DNA of 64,000 nucleotides, taken from Muscardinus avellanarius. Taxonomy: Eukaryota > Chordata > Mammalia > Rodentia > Gliridae. This document shows positions 1-10,422 of the stretch, piece by piece. The position numbers and the translations under genes are program-made. The stretch spans positions 23,848,300 through 23,912,299 of the forward strand of contig OY726560.1 of NCBI GenBank assembly GCA_963383645.1, read 5' to 3'. The notes under the pieces are model-generated. The model did no database searches, had not been told where the DNA came from, and saw nothing but the letters and a program-made list of their open reading frames with translations. Every line of letters begins with the position of its first letter. Position 1 is the first letter of the stretch.

Positions 1-261
1 ATTAATATTTTTCTTAAAAACAACATGGTGTTGCTAGAGCATATGGTAGGTTTGTTTTCATTCTTCTGAGGACCCTTCATCCTGCTTTCCAAAGTGGTTG
101 CACTAACTTGCAGTCCCACCAACAATGTATTAAAGTTCCCACTTCTCCACATCTTCGCCAGCATTTGTTTCTGTTTGTGTTTTTGAATAATTGTCATGCT
201 AGTTGGAGTTAGCTGAAATCTCATGGTAGTTTTGATTTGCATCTCTCTGATTTCTAATGAT

Positions 262-262
<1 letters not shown>
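1..262 (-). mobile_element. L1 LINE 3' region, antisense fragment
   Basis: Read on the minus strand this matches the ORF2-end/3' region shared by mammalian L1s. Recognisable blocks are the complements of the stretch ending in GATGCAAATCAAAACTA and of the 'CTGGCGAAGATGTGGAGAAG' block. The same blocks occur in the L1 at 20345-21170. The copy runs off the left edge of the window and ends at a (GA)n tract. No reading frame survives. Confidence 0.85.

Positions 263-264
<2 letters not shown>

Positions 265-315
<51 letters not shown>
265..315. repeat. (GA)n microsatellite
   Basis: About 25 uninterrupted GA dinucleotides directly abut the L1 fragment. The tract gives an artificial Arg-Glu alternating frame, which is not a protein. 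Confidence 0.98.
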
Positions 316-319
<4 letters not shown>

Positions 320-421
320 CTTACTTTTCTATTCTAATTTTTGGGTTGTCTTTCCAGTTTGACTTTGGAATGCAGTTTCTTCCTCTAAAACACAACCTGT
401 CTAAACTCCATGTCCCCTTTT

Positions 422-800
422 TTATACTCGTGTCAGTGCATTGTAATTAAACGTCATACTGGGGTATGGAGTGATAGGAATGTACATGCATGCAACCCTT
501 GGTGTGCTCCCCTCTGGATCCCACCCCACTCCCTCCACTTCCCTGTACTTGTCACTGAGATTGATCTTCATAATTTTATATATGTGCATAGCATTATTTA
601 CACTGTTATCTTCATTATGTCTCGAACTCCTTCTGCTTCCCTTAAACACCTTTCATCACACCATTGTAGTCTCTCTTCTTTTATCTGAGGTCTCTTGTTA
701 CCCACATTCTCTCTAGCTTCCACATGTCACACTTTTTTCACAGCCCCCTATTTTCCCCTCCTCTCCTATCTGTTTCCTCCCAGTCAATGAACTGATGATG
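422..800 (-). mobile_element. Probable L1 3' UTR, antisense, diverged
   Basis: The start of this block (CAGTGCATTGTAATTAAACG, then ATACTGGGGTATGG, then TACATGCATGCAACCC) resembles the antisense 3' terminus of the younger L1 tails at 58690 and 52173 (GGTGCATTGTAGTCATACAT). The block then turns pyrimidine-rich, as those tails do. Similarity is moderate and the right-hand limit is uncertain. Confidence 0.5.
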
Positions 801-1804
801 TATCTGCAGCTGCTAGAATTGCCCTCAGCTTTATAAGGAAACTTTTGGTCCTTCCAAATATTTAGATTCCATGAAATAGACTTACATTTTGCTTCTGCTG
901 CTCATCCTTTTCTTCCTTCACTTGGTGACCTCTCCACAACTTTTCTAAGTAGGTAAAGACAGTAGAACTCCAAATCCAAGGTTTGCGATTTGTCCATACT
1001 TCCCACTTCAGCCAGTGGGGAGGGACTGGGAAGACTGACACCAGCTTAGAGAAATCCCATTATCGGCTTCCTTCTTTGTTCCTTTTGGTGGATAAAGTGT
1101 GGAGCAGTATGTCCCATGGACCCTCATGGATGATGAGCTACAGGTCACCTCCCAGGTCTCATGCTGACATTAATGAAGTAAAGGAGTATTCTCCAGATTT
1201 CAAGGGGGCACAGAACTATAGAAAGGACTCATGGACTCACGGAGAGGAAGAGGTGTGAGGTCAGGTCAGAGATGCTGTAGAAGGACTTTTTTGACCAGAG
1301 GCATTGGCTAGAAGAAGTGCAGGAAAAAAAAAATAAAGATCAGGCAGGAAAAATTTAAGTTGAATGGAAAATGACTTGCTATTATCAGGGCTTCTTGAGA
1401 GAGAAGATGAGAAAGGCCACTGGCCAAAGGCTAAGTAGAATAAGGTGCCTAATCTGCAAACTAGCAAGGGTTAGAATCAGGCATTGTGTAAAACCCTCTT
1501 TTCTTTACTAGCTTATCTACCCTTAGGTAGAAGGTGAAGCATAGGAGAGGAAACCTTAGAAATAATGAACTTAGTCAGAAAATGTCTTTGATTTGAGTGG
1601 GAGAAAAACTAAGAGAATTATATTTTAACTTAGTTTTATAAAATCACTGAATAAAAATTGAGTGTAATGCGATGTGATAAAATATATCTTCTGCTATAGG
1701 CAGAGTGGGAATTTAGACAGGAAGTTGAATTCACTTATAAAAAATTAACTTACTTTTTAAAAACTAAATCTCGGTTTTTATGCCCCCTACCCCCCACTAT
1801 ACAT
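801..1804. other. No recognised feature
   Basis: Apparently unique sequence. A 91-codon plus-strand frame (983-1258) has no recognisable domain, no splice context I trust and no repeat origin. I treat it as chance. Confidence 0.5.
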
Positions 1805-1920
1805 GCTTAATATTTTAATCAATTCTGTGAAGAAATAAGGTTCAGAGACTTGAAATAATTTACCAGAGGTCACAGCTAATAATTAGTAGAGCCAGGGCTT
1901 GTGACTAACTTATTTGGTTT
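1805..1920 (-). mobile_element. MIR SINE relic
   Basis: The block AAATAATTTACCAGAGGTCA, then CAGCTAATAATTAGTAGAGC and CAGGGCTTGTGAC, follows the conserved MIR core motif (gaggtcacacagctagtaag, then agagccaggattcgaacc). It is old and diverged. Orientation is inferred from the order of these blocks. Confidence 0.65.
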
Positions 1921-1934
1921 TAAAGTGTGTGTTT

Positions 1935-2121
1935 CATTTTCTTTTTTTGGTGGTACTTGAGATGGAACCCTCCTACCTCCAGGCTACACTCCCAGACCTA
2001 TTTTGTATTTTATTTGGAAACAGGGTCTCTTAAGCCAGCGTGGCTACCTTCGAACCTTCGCGATCCTCCTGTCTCTGCCTCCCAAGCGCAGGGATTATAA
2101 GTGTGTGCCACCATGCCTGGC
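1935..2121 (-). mobile_element. Dimeric B1/ID-like SINE, class 1
   Basis: Read on the minus strand, a B1-like half (complement of GCCTCCCAAGCGCAGGGATT) is followed by an ID-like half whose promoter B box is degraded. The copy is flanked by TSDs TAAAGTGTGTGTTT (1921-1934) and TAAAGTTTGTGTTT (2122-2135). It carries the class 1 diagnostic motif CTCTTAAGCCAGC in the middle. Confidence 0.93.
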
Positions 2122-2135
2122 TAAAGTTTGTGTTT

Positions 2136-3840
2136 TTAACCACCCTACCAAAAGATCATAGTTACATGGTTTTACTTCCCTATTCTATGGTTTTGAATTC
2201 ACAGAAGGGTGTGGCTTGCACAATAGGAGTTATAACTGCATCCATTTGTAGATGTTCTGTATTTGCTTGTGTTCTTTGTTCTTGTTTTTTCTACTTAGAT
2301 TCTTCAATTTCTTGGACTTTGCCCCTTTTATTTTATTGGTGTTCTAGTTTGTACTTCACTTGCCATTATACCGAGTCCCAAGGTTGATGGCTAGTTCCTC
2401 CCAGAGCCTTCTTTACCTACCACTCAATATCTCTGTGGCACTCAGTACATAAACTGCATCATATGGAGTCACCTAACCTGGCATTTCCCTACACACAGGA
2501 GAAAGAACATGAAGACGGCACTGTCTTTGTCTTTGGAAGCCAGCAAATTAGGAATTCATTGTGTTTGAGGGGTCCAGAAGAATTGGACTGAAGATGAATA
2601 GAATAATCATCTTCCAGAGAAGTAAATTTACTTGGAGAGTTTCCACGGAAATGGATTTTTAAAATGTCAGATGGAACTAAAGCATTTAAGACATATGGTG
2701 CATTAACTAAATGTTTAAACATTTGCCTTTAGCTGCGTGAACACATCATCGGTGAGATGAGCTCAGTGAGCTATGTTGAACATCTTTGATGGAATCACTG
2801 TCCAGTAGAGAGCTCTATTTCTCAAATCTCTATAATATAAACCATCCCCAGATGCTTACAACAGATACCAAATATGTGTTATAATTTCACTGCTGAATGC
2901 AAATGCACATAAAAATGAAAGGTGTAAATGAGAAAATGTGTCTGTAATCTCAGTCATTACCTTTTATTTGAAATAGTTTCTACAGGAGAGGTGCAAGGAA
3001 AAGTATCACTAGGCAGGAAGCAGAATAAGTCACTGGGATGCTGCCACCTCATTCTACTGTCTTCCAGAAAAACCCCATAATACTTTAATGCATGGTCAGC
3101 AAACAAGCAGCAAGTGTGAAAGTGTTCCTCCTCACCCTGAGTCCTTTGCAGACATTGCTAATCAATCACAACTCCTATTTATCCTGCTGAGCCTGCACTT
3201 GGCCTGAGCATTTTTCTCCACCTAGCACTCCAGGCAACCACTGCCAGTTGATCCAAGTTGGCACTTAAAAAAACAAAAAACCCAATATATCCCCAGGCAT
3301 AAAACAATGGAAGAACAGTGGGATGTTCCTTAATCTGATCTAAGAGATGTGCTAATTGTGGGTACCAGGCCATTGAATGCTTTTGGGATTTGTTCCTTAA
3401 GTTAAAAGGATGGCCTTGGGAATCTCTGTGTTCTGGAAGAACCCAATAAGACTTGGATTAGCCTCTAACTAGGTATATAAAGAGCCAATCTTCTATTTAC
3501 CAGGAAGGCAGACTGTTTACACATAAACCAATATCCTTTTCTTCTTTCTACTCTGGGTTTTACAAACTCAATAAAATTTTGAGGATTCTAGACCCACTTA
3601 AAATAGAATGAATCAGGAACCTTGATAATAAAAGAATCACTTAGACTTTGGATACTGGAGAAAACTTCCTGGTGTAAAAGTTGTGTGTATGGTGGGGGCT
3701 TATATTTAAGTTCAACCTTATATGCATTCATGTTTCCAAACTAGGTTATGAGTTGTAGTTATTATTTTTGTGCTTGAGAAAGTATTAAGCATCAAAACAC
3801 ATGCAACTTTCATTTATTCATCTTAACTTCCCTCTCAAGC
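2136..3840. other. No recognised feature
   Basis: Unique-looking, mildly AT-rich sequence with short frames only (77 aa or less beyond the SINE). No RNA gene, transposon end or exon-like block was recognised. Confidence 0.5.
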
Positions 3841-3935
3841 ACATCATTCCTATTTTACAGATGACAAAACTAAGGCTTATGATGTCAGGAAACTTGTCTA
3901 AGATTACACGGGCAGTACACATCAGTGCTGGACAG
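3841..3935 (-). mobile_element. MIR SINE relic
   Basis: CCTATTTTACAGATGACAAA, then ACTAAGGCTTATGATGTCAGG and a diverged 'cttgtctaagattacacggg' block, follow the MIR core (attttacagatgaggaaactgaggc, then cttgcccaaggtcacacagc). Confidence 0.75.
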
Positions 3936-3997
3936 AGTAGTGATGGAAACATATAGCAATCTAAAAGATAATTAAAACCAATTTAATGAAAGGACCA

Positions 3998-4504
3998 TGT
4001 TATGGTTTGGATCTGGAGTATCTCTCCTCCCCAAAAACGCTCATGTGTTGAAGTCTGTTCTCCAAATCAGCAAGGTTCAGAGGTGGGGCTTGGCTGGAGG
4101 AGGTGGATTGCTGAGAACCTTGTGGACTACATCTGCCCCTGGTCTTTCTTCCTCTTTCTCCTCTCTCCTCTATCCCCTCTCCTTTCTCCTCTTTTCTTCT
4201 CTCCTCTCCTCACTTCTCCTCTCTTGTCTCCTTTCCTCTCTTCTCCTCTCCTGTCCTCTCCCCTCCCCTCCCCTCTTTGTCTCTCCTTATCTCTCTCCAC
4301 TGCCCCCCCTCCACTTTCCAGCTGCCATGAGCTGAGCAGCTCTCCTTTGCCTTGCCACTGTGATGTTTTTGCCTTGGAGCTAGCTGTGCATGGACTGCAC
4401 CTCTGATACTGTGAGCCAAAATAAAGCTTTCCTTCTTTTGGTTGTTCTTGTCAGGTATTTTGGTCAAAGCAACAAGCACACACACAAAAAAAGGTGACTA
4501 GAAT
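3998..4504 (+). mobile_element. MaLR-type (ERVL-related) solitary LTR
   Basis: Starts TGTTATGGTTTGGATCTGGA and continues with CTCATGTGTTGAAGTC, TTCAGAGGTGGGGC, GCTGCCATGAGCTGAGCAGC, GTGAGCCAAAATAAAGC (carrying an AATAAA polyadenylation signal) and TTGTTCTTGTCAGGTATTTTGG. This is the block order of mammalian MaLR LTRs. No internal region or second LTR is present, so it is a solo LTR. Its middle is expanded by a polypyrimidine tract (4144-4305). The 134- and 112-codon frames here come from this tract and are not genes. Confidence 0.85.
4144..4310. repeat. Polypyrimidine (CTCTC/TCC)n low-complexity tract
   Basis: About 165 bases almost entirely of C and T on the plus strand, built from degenerate CTCCTCTC and CCCCTCCCC units inside the MaLR LTR. 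The strand asymmetry is strong enough for triplex (H-DNA) formation in principle. Confidence 0.9.
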
Positions 4505-5137
4505 AAAAAATGATCAGAATCCTTTTCCAACCCTAGACATAGTATTACCAAATCAGCAAACACTGCTGAGAGAAATCCCCTAATGGAAGCAGCTCTTTAC
4601 TGCGCAAACCAATCATGTCTTAGATAGCTTGGAGGAATAGGGGAGAAGGGAGAGACTGTGCCTCTGAGTGGCCTTCTAACTGGAAGACAGAAGGTGAGGC
4701 AGTTCCCAGGTGCATTCCATGGAATCCAGCACAGAGCAGAGAATGCATCTTAGGGGATGGTGAAAACAATGAGCTGGATGGTGGGACGGCAATTAGAACC
4801 AGTGTTGTCTTGCACCTGCTCTCATAACTGAACTTCAGGAGGTCAAGTGGTAGATGTGCTGGCCAGTGCTTGCTTTCACCTGAGATGACAGAGGAAGAGA
4901 ACCTCTCTGGGGTGCCACGATAGTACACATAATCTTGGCACATTACAAGCGCTCAGGGAGTGTTACTTGTTACTGTTCCTCTGCTGTCCTTCCTTGGCCC
5001 ATCTTGGCACCTTCATTCCATGAACAATGTGATTGTACTGCTGGAGCTAGCGGGCAAAAGTATGGGTTCTGAAGAGAGGAGTGAGGATGAAGAATTCAAC
5101 TCTTAAGAATTTGATTCCAAGAATTTTTTAATTCTAA
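4505..5137. other. No recognised feature
   Basis: Unique-looking sequence. A minus-strand frame of 107 codons (4620-4943) has no recognisable motif and no repeat origin. Confidence 0.45.
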
Positions 5138-5492
5138 TGTGGGGGTGCCACCAGCCTACTCTCTCTACTGGCTGACCCCTGCTCCTGGGTCAATATTTCC
5201 TACTGGCCAATGACTGCTCCTGGGTCAATATTCTCTATTGGGTGGACGATGGGTTTACCTCTCTGTCAAACAATATTCTCGTGCTATCATCACCAGACTA
5301 CAATAAAGACCAATCCATAGCACATACATTACAGGTAGGTTAATCAGTACCCTCGTGCCATCACCACCTGATCTTCTCCCAGACCTTTTACTTTGAACTT
5401 TCCATGACCCCAAACCTTGTTGACTCTGGGCGAAGGACAGTCAGCTGAATCAGAAATATTCTTTTAGGGGAAAACCTTAATGGCTTCCCACA
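5138..5492 (+). mobile_element. Candidate solo LTR with internal tandem repeats
   Basis: The ends are TGTGGGGG and TTCCCACA, the short inverted TG...CA termini typical of retroviral LTRs. A polyadenylation-like AATAAA lies at about 5302. Inside are a 2 x 35 bp tandem repeat (5166-5235, sharing CTGCTCCTGGGTCAATATT) and a second repeated motif, CTCGTGCYATCAYCACC, at about 5279 and 5352. I could not see a matching target duplication, so the LTR reading is tentative. Confidence 0.35.
5166..5235. repeat. 2 x 35 bp direct tandem repeat
   Basis: Two adjacent 35-base units, 5166-5200 and 5201-5235. Both contain TACTGGC near the start and CTGCTCCTGGGTCAATATT further in. Confidence 0.85.
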
Positions 5493-5559
5493 TTGTACTT
5501 TGCATGAAGAAAGCTGCTTCACAGTTTTTAATTCTTACCTTACTACAACTTATTTATAA

Positions 5560-5660
5560 TGAGCTACATGGTGGGTGGATATGTATTCCGAATATTCACA
5601 AAAGGAAATTGAACCTCGCCGATTGAAAGCCAGCATTCTAATACTTGAAGGCTCCCCTAG
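5560..5660 (-). mobile_element. Possible MIR relic
   Basis: AAAGGAAATTGAACCTCGCC followed by AAGCCAGCATTCTAATA loosely follows the MIR core. Similarity is weak. Confidence 0.35.
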
Positions 5661-5989
5661 CAAATTAGTGACAATAGACTCTTATGGTATAAAAAATGAT
5701 AGCAAAAGTTAAAAAAAAAGATGGCTGCTCTTTTAGGGATTGTTAAATTTATCCAGATTTATCAGGGCATGTATCCCCCAGGCTATGAACCCTAGAAGGT
5801 CTTGGGACTATTTATCTGTCTGTCTCATTCTTTCTGTCTCTCTTCAGTGTTCTCCCCTTCCTTCATCTTTTCTAACACCATCCCCCACTTTGTCTTATTC
5901 TCTTTTTCTGTTTTCCCCTCCTTTCGCTTCCACTTCTACCTTCTCATGGGTTAAAGAGAGATAGCTTAGGCATTATAATCATAGGTTCT

Positions 5990-6170
5990 ATAGGTAGATC
6001 CTTGGCTTCAGGTACTAGTTCTGTCACTGTTAGGGATGTGATATAAATTATTTAATCTCTTTTAGCTTCAGTTTCCTCATATGTTTAACCTAAAGATATT
6101 GGAATAATAAAGATATTCATGGAGTTGATGTGAAGACTAATAATGGGTTTAAAACTCTGTTGTGATTATT
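5990..6170 (+). mobile_element. MIR SINE relic
   Basis: AGTTCTGTCACTGTTAGGGA, then AAATTATTTAATCTCTTTTAGC and TTCAGTTTCCTCATATG, follow the MIR order (tgccacttactagctgtgtga, ttaacctctctgagcc, tcagtttcctcatctg). An AATAATAAAGATATTC tail region follows. Confidence 0.75.
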
Positions 6171-6174
6171 GTTT

Positions 6175-7306
6175 ATTCATTTTTACAACTTTCTCTTCCA
6201 CCATATCTCTCTCTCCCAAGCTGTGGTCCTCAGTGTTGAGACATTTGATGACTCATAGACTAATAAGCTAGAAGATGGTGAATTCCACAATTCAAGCTCT
6301 GGGTGTAATGTATAAATGAATTTGCAGGCAGCACTGGAAGTGTGTTCAGGAGCATTTACAGAAGATAACTTGTTGTTCACATGTATATTGAAAATGTTTC
6401 TTTCGTCATCAGACAGACTTGCAGGCAGTGTCCTTGTTGTGTTGAATTGGGAGGCGGCAGCAGCCTCCAAGAATAGCGGGTGTTACCACAGAGATGTTCT
6501 TTTGGACCAGAGCTGCAAAGACCAACGGGTTGACAAAAAGTTGTGTAATTGTTCAGTATTTAACTTTTTCTGGAATGGCTCAAAGAGGGAGCTATGTGAG
6601 AAGTGAACTTGTGGATAAATAACGCTGGCACAGAACTGCACGCCATCTGCAGTCTGCAGAAATGAGCAAGAGAAGCCAACGAGCTGTGAGTGACAGAGAT
6701 TAATCTTCAGAGTCACAGAGGCATGTAGTTCCGTTTGGAATTGAGGCAGCACTGGAGAGTGTCATGGTCCTGGAACATTTCTTTGAGGCAATGAAGACAT
6801 TTATCAGCCATAGTGCTCAGGTGACTGCTGTGTCCTGGAATCCTCGATGTTGTGGGATCCAGAAGAATGCAGAAGAAAGGTTTACTTGTACAATTAGGAG
6901 ATGATTATGTTCAATTCTTCACTCAGAACAATTCAGCACACCCCACGGGCTCTGCCGCCTCAGGTGGCATAGGAACTCCCTGCGGCCATAAGATTGTTAG
7001 ACAGAGAGGGGTTAACTTAAAATTTTAAATTATTTAAAATCTAAAACTATCCTTTTTGGAATATTTACTTATTAATTAATACATTTGTTTTTTTAATGAA
7101 ACGCATTTGTATTTATTAACTAGTTCTATTAAAAACCCGTTTTCAAAAATAAAATTATTCCTAAGCCTAAAGTTAAGACCTATTCATTTATATTTAATCA
7201 AAATAAAAAATTGCATTATTATTAGACTGATTATCTGAAGCATTAAGAATAACAAATTGAATAACTGTGCTTAACACAATGCACAACTATTAATCTGTTT
7301 CATATT
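6175..7306. other. No recognised feature; GC-richer then AT-rich unique DNA
   Basis: 6180-7000 has mixed composition, with opposing 90-96 codon frames that look like chance. From about 7000 it becomes strongly AT-rich. No transposon signature was recognised. Confidence 0.45.
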
Positions 7307-7319
7307 AAGCTTTGTTTCT

Positions 7320-7405
7320 TATTTATTTTTTTAAGTTTTTTATTGGTGCATTGTATTTATACATCATAATGGGGTAAAAAAACTTGTGTAGACATAAATG
7401 CACTA
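7320..7405 (-). mobile_element. Ultra-short 5'-truncated L1 insertion
   Basis: A poly(T) start and TTTTTATTGGTGCATTGTAT, then TACATCATAATGGGG, are the antisense terminal bases of the squirrel-type L1 3' UTR. The insertion is only about 86 bp long and is bounded by TSDs AAGCTTTGTTTCT (7307-7319) and AAGCTCTGTTTCT (7406-7418). It is a bona fide retrotransposition event that ended almost at once. Confidence 0.85.
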
Positions 7406-7418
7406 AAGCTCTGTTTCT

Positions 7419-9390
7419 AGTGCTGTTTGTCTGGTATTTTCTCAAAAATATATTTTCAACATAATCTTATTAAATATTTTTTCATAAATTTGTCTTCAGT
7501 CTTATTCTGTCTAGTTTATAGTTAATAAAGTTTAATCATTAGCATTTTAATTGACTCATCTGCATATCATGATACTTTTAATTGAATAAAAATTTTCTTT
7601 TCAGATACTGAAATACTTGGCAAGCCCAGAAAAAATACTCTTACATGGAGATTATTTTCAGTTTAATTTTAAAGATAAAAATGTGTAGATATGTCAGTTC
7701 AGATATTTTTATTATACTCATGTTGCCACCATTTAGAGTATATTTTTGAAAATATTTTAACCAAAATAAATGATCTCTATGACTCTTTTGAGTATTTCTC
7801 TAAACTAAGATGCTGTGAAATCATAAGTATTTTTAATCAATTTCAGCTAAGGATATAAATGTATCTGATTAAAAATAGGAGTTGCATTAAAGGAGTCTTA
7901 CCACAAGTTGAGATACTTCAAATAAAATGACAGTATTTTAAATTTTAATATTATGCCCAGCACCTTCCTCTGAGGGTTCATCCTCCTTTGATATACTAAT
8001 GATAAATTTAGATGAAAACCTGCACAAAGTGACTACTCGCTTTTGAAATAGATGCTGATGGTTCTTCACTAGATTTGCAACTTAAGTTTTCAGATAGTCA
8101 GTAATGTCATTATCAAGTTGGATGTCAAATACCAGCAAACACTGTGCAAGTTACATGTTCATCAACTTCCCTAAGGGAAAAAAAATCAGTGCTTAAAATT
8201 TATTAAATGTGTATTTCCACACCCATAAAAATTATTGCTGCTGGAAATGGTTCTCATCAAGTTTTAGGTAAAATGAACAAATAATAACATAAATTTAGAA
8301 CTATTGTTTTGTAACATATAGCAAAATATAGAGCCACTGTGGCAGGAACTCCCCTACATACTCCATGGGAGGATATCTGGATTTCTACTTTCCACGTCTT
8401 TTACATATATTTCACCTACAGCTCCCCACGTTGCTCAACAGTGTGATGTTTGGTGGTTTCGTGCATATTGCAGGTGAAGCACTGGTCATGGGGCGGCATT
8501 GTTGGACAGTTCTACCATGACCAACATCATCAGAGACTGGAGAGAGTTTCCTCCCACTTCTACTCGGTGTGCAGTACCATACTGCTTTTTTGAAAGGCAG
8601 GTATTAGTCACATTGCATCCTAAACAGGTCAGCAGGAGGAAAAAGGTCATCTCTGGTTGTTTCTCAAATAAAACTGTGTGTTAAATTGAGGATGCTGTTT
8701 ATAGCACGTGCATTTCACACATAGTCTAGATGAAACTGTGGCAGGAGCTGGAGGTAAAAGTGGGAGCTTTATAAACCTGGCATGTTTTACTGCAACTATT
8801 AATAATAATACTTTTAAATACATGAAAAATCAGAACAGATACTAAACAGATGGAATGCCAAAGATTAGACACGACACTGATCAAAGCAGACCTGCATATG
8901 AGCTTCCTCTGTTGAGCTCAGTCCTCAGATCGTCCTGGCAATATCAATGCATAGATGAATAACTACAGGGAAAGATCTATCCTTAACCTTCTCATTTGCA
9001 AAATGAGGGCAAAATTTCTGTCTTCTTGGAATGCTGCAAGGAGAATAAACTTGTGAAAATTTCCCAGAGCAAGAGAGTACACAAAACTCGTGCTTACTGC
9101 ATGATTTCACTATGATCACCATGCTTCTGTTACCTATGATTTGTTGGCACAAATGCCATTGGATGACTCCATTTGGACTTATTTATCTCAGGAGAAAATG
9201 GAGCAAAATCAGCAAAGTATGTAGAAAATAAAAGGAAAGAAAAATAGATGGTAATGTGGAACAACAGCCCTGTAGTATTGGTATGAGATCTTAGTTGGTA
9301 TTATCCCTTCAAGACAGTAGGGGAGCCATAATTTATTGAGCATTTCCTCTAAGTCCAGCTCTGAAACAGGCATTTCTTTCTTTTTTATAA
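7419..9390. other. AT-rich unique sequence, no recognised feature
   Basis: About 2 kb of low-GC DNA with almost no identifiable transposon content, which stands out against the repeat-dense rest of the window. The frames are all short. Confidence 0.5.
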
Positions 9391-9510
9391 TGAATGTAAT
9401 CTGTTCTCATGCATGCTTTTCTCTGTAACCACCACATGGGGCAGTATTATCATCATTGCCATTTTAGAGATGTGGAAACTGAGGCTTCAAGAGGTTAGAG
9501 AGTAAGAATT
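9391..9510 (-). mobile_element. MIR SINE relic
   Basis: GGGGCAGTATTATCATCATTGCC, then ATTTTAGAGATGTGGAAACTGAGG, then CTTCAAGAGGTTAGAGAG closely follow the MIR core. Confidence 0.85.
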
Positions 9511-9560
9511 AGCAAGCAATGTGCTCAGAAATAAAACGATGCTCCTAAGTCCATACTTTA

Positions 9561-9766
9561 TTTTATTTATTTATTTATTTTGGTGGTGGTACTGGGGTAC
9601 CTGGAAGCCCTTTTACCTCTGGGATACACTCTCAGACGTATTTTATACTTTTTATTTTTGGAAACAGGGTGTCTTAAGCCAGCATGGCTGGCTTCGAACC
9701 TGCGCGATCCTCCTGTCTCTGCCTCCCAAGCACGGGGATTACAAGCATGCGCCGCCATGCCCGGCG
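9561..9766 (-). mobile_element. Dimeric B1/ID-like SINE, class 1
   Basis: A well-preserved copy. Its minus strand begins GCCGGGCATGGCGGCGCATG and ends in an A-rich tail, seen here as (TTTA)n at 9562-9580. TSDs are CCTAAGTCCATACTTTA (9544-9560) and CCTAAATCCATATTTTA (9767-9783). The frames on both strands over this copy are SINE-derived. Confidence 0.96.
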
Positions 9767-10265
9767 CCTAAATCCATATTTTAAAGATTAGATTTAAACC
9801 CCAATTATGTTCCTTCCTAGAAATTAAGAGTCCGTAGTTTACTCACATCTGGAATGCTCAATATATAATTTCTGTTCAGCAACAGTGTGCAGAATTTATT
9901 TTAAAAAGGGTTTTCCTATTAAGAATCTCAAATTCAAGGAATATATTAAAAACCTCAGTAAGTTAGAAATCCATAAAACTCTCTCACAGACAGATCATCT
10001 TTTTAAAATTTTTATCTATTTGCAGTAGCACATTCTACAGTGTTTTCAAAATGAGGCATAAAACTGACTTCTACAGCAATAACATATAACCCCCAAATTT
10101 TAGGCATTTAAGATAACACAGGACTATTTCTTCATCATGATACCTGTGTATTGCCAATCAATAGGGATAGACTCTTCATAGTAGTGACTTGGGATTCCGA
10201 TTGACATTCGTGAGCTCCATGCTACTATAATAAAATACACATTTTTTATAATCTTTATAACTTAT

Positions 10266-10422
10266 AAAGAGGCATCCTACCTCTAACTACATCCCCAGCC
10301 CTATTTTTATTCTTTATTTGGAAACAGGTTCTCAAACTTCTGAGGCTGGCTTTGAATTCACGATCCTTCTGTCTCATTCTCCCAAGTACTGGGATTACAG
10401 ACATATGCCACTATGCCCGGCA
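10266..10422 (-). mobile_element. Dimeric B1/ID-like SINE, class 3, truncated
   Basis: The ID-like half (complement of CTCTAACTACATCCCCAGCCC) precedes the B1-like half (complement of CCAAGTACTGGGATTACAGA). The 3' tail end is missing or diverged. Confidence 0.85.

Noticed and set aside
223..450. 75-codon frame with an Arg-Glu repeat
   Set aside because: Produced by the (GA)n tract and antisense L1; not a protein.
4002..4406. 134-codon plus-strand frame, the longest open frame in the window
   Set aside because: Lies wholly in a MaLR LTR and its polypyrimidine tract; the Ser/Leu/Pro composition is that of the repeat.
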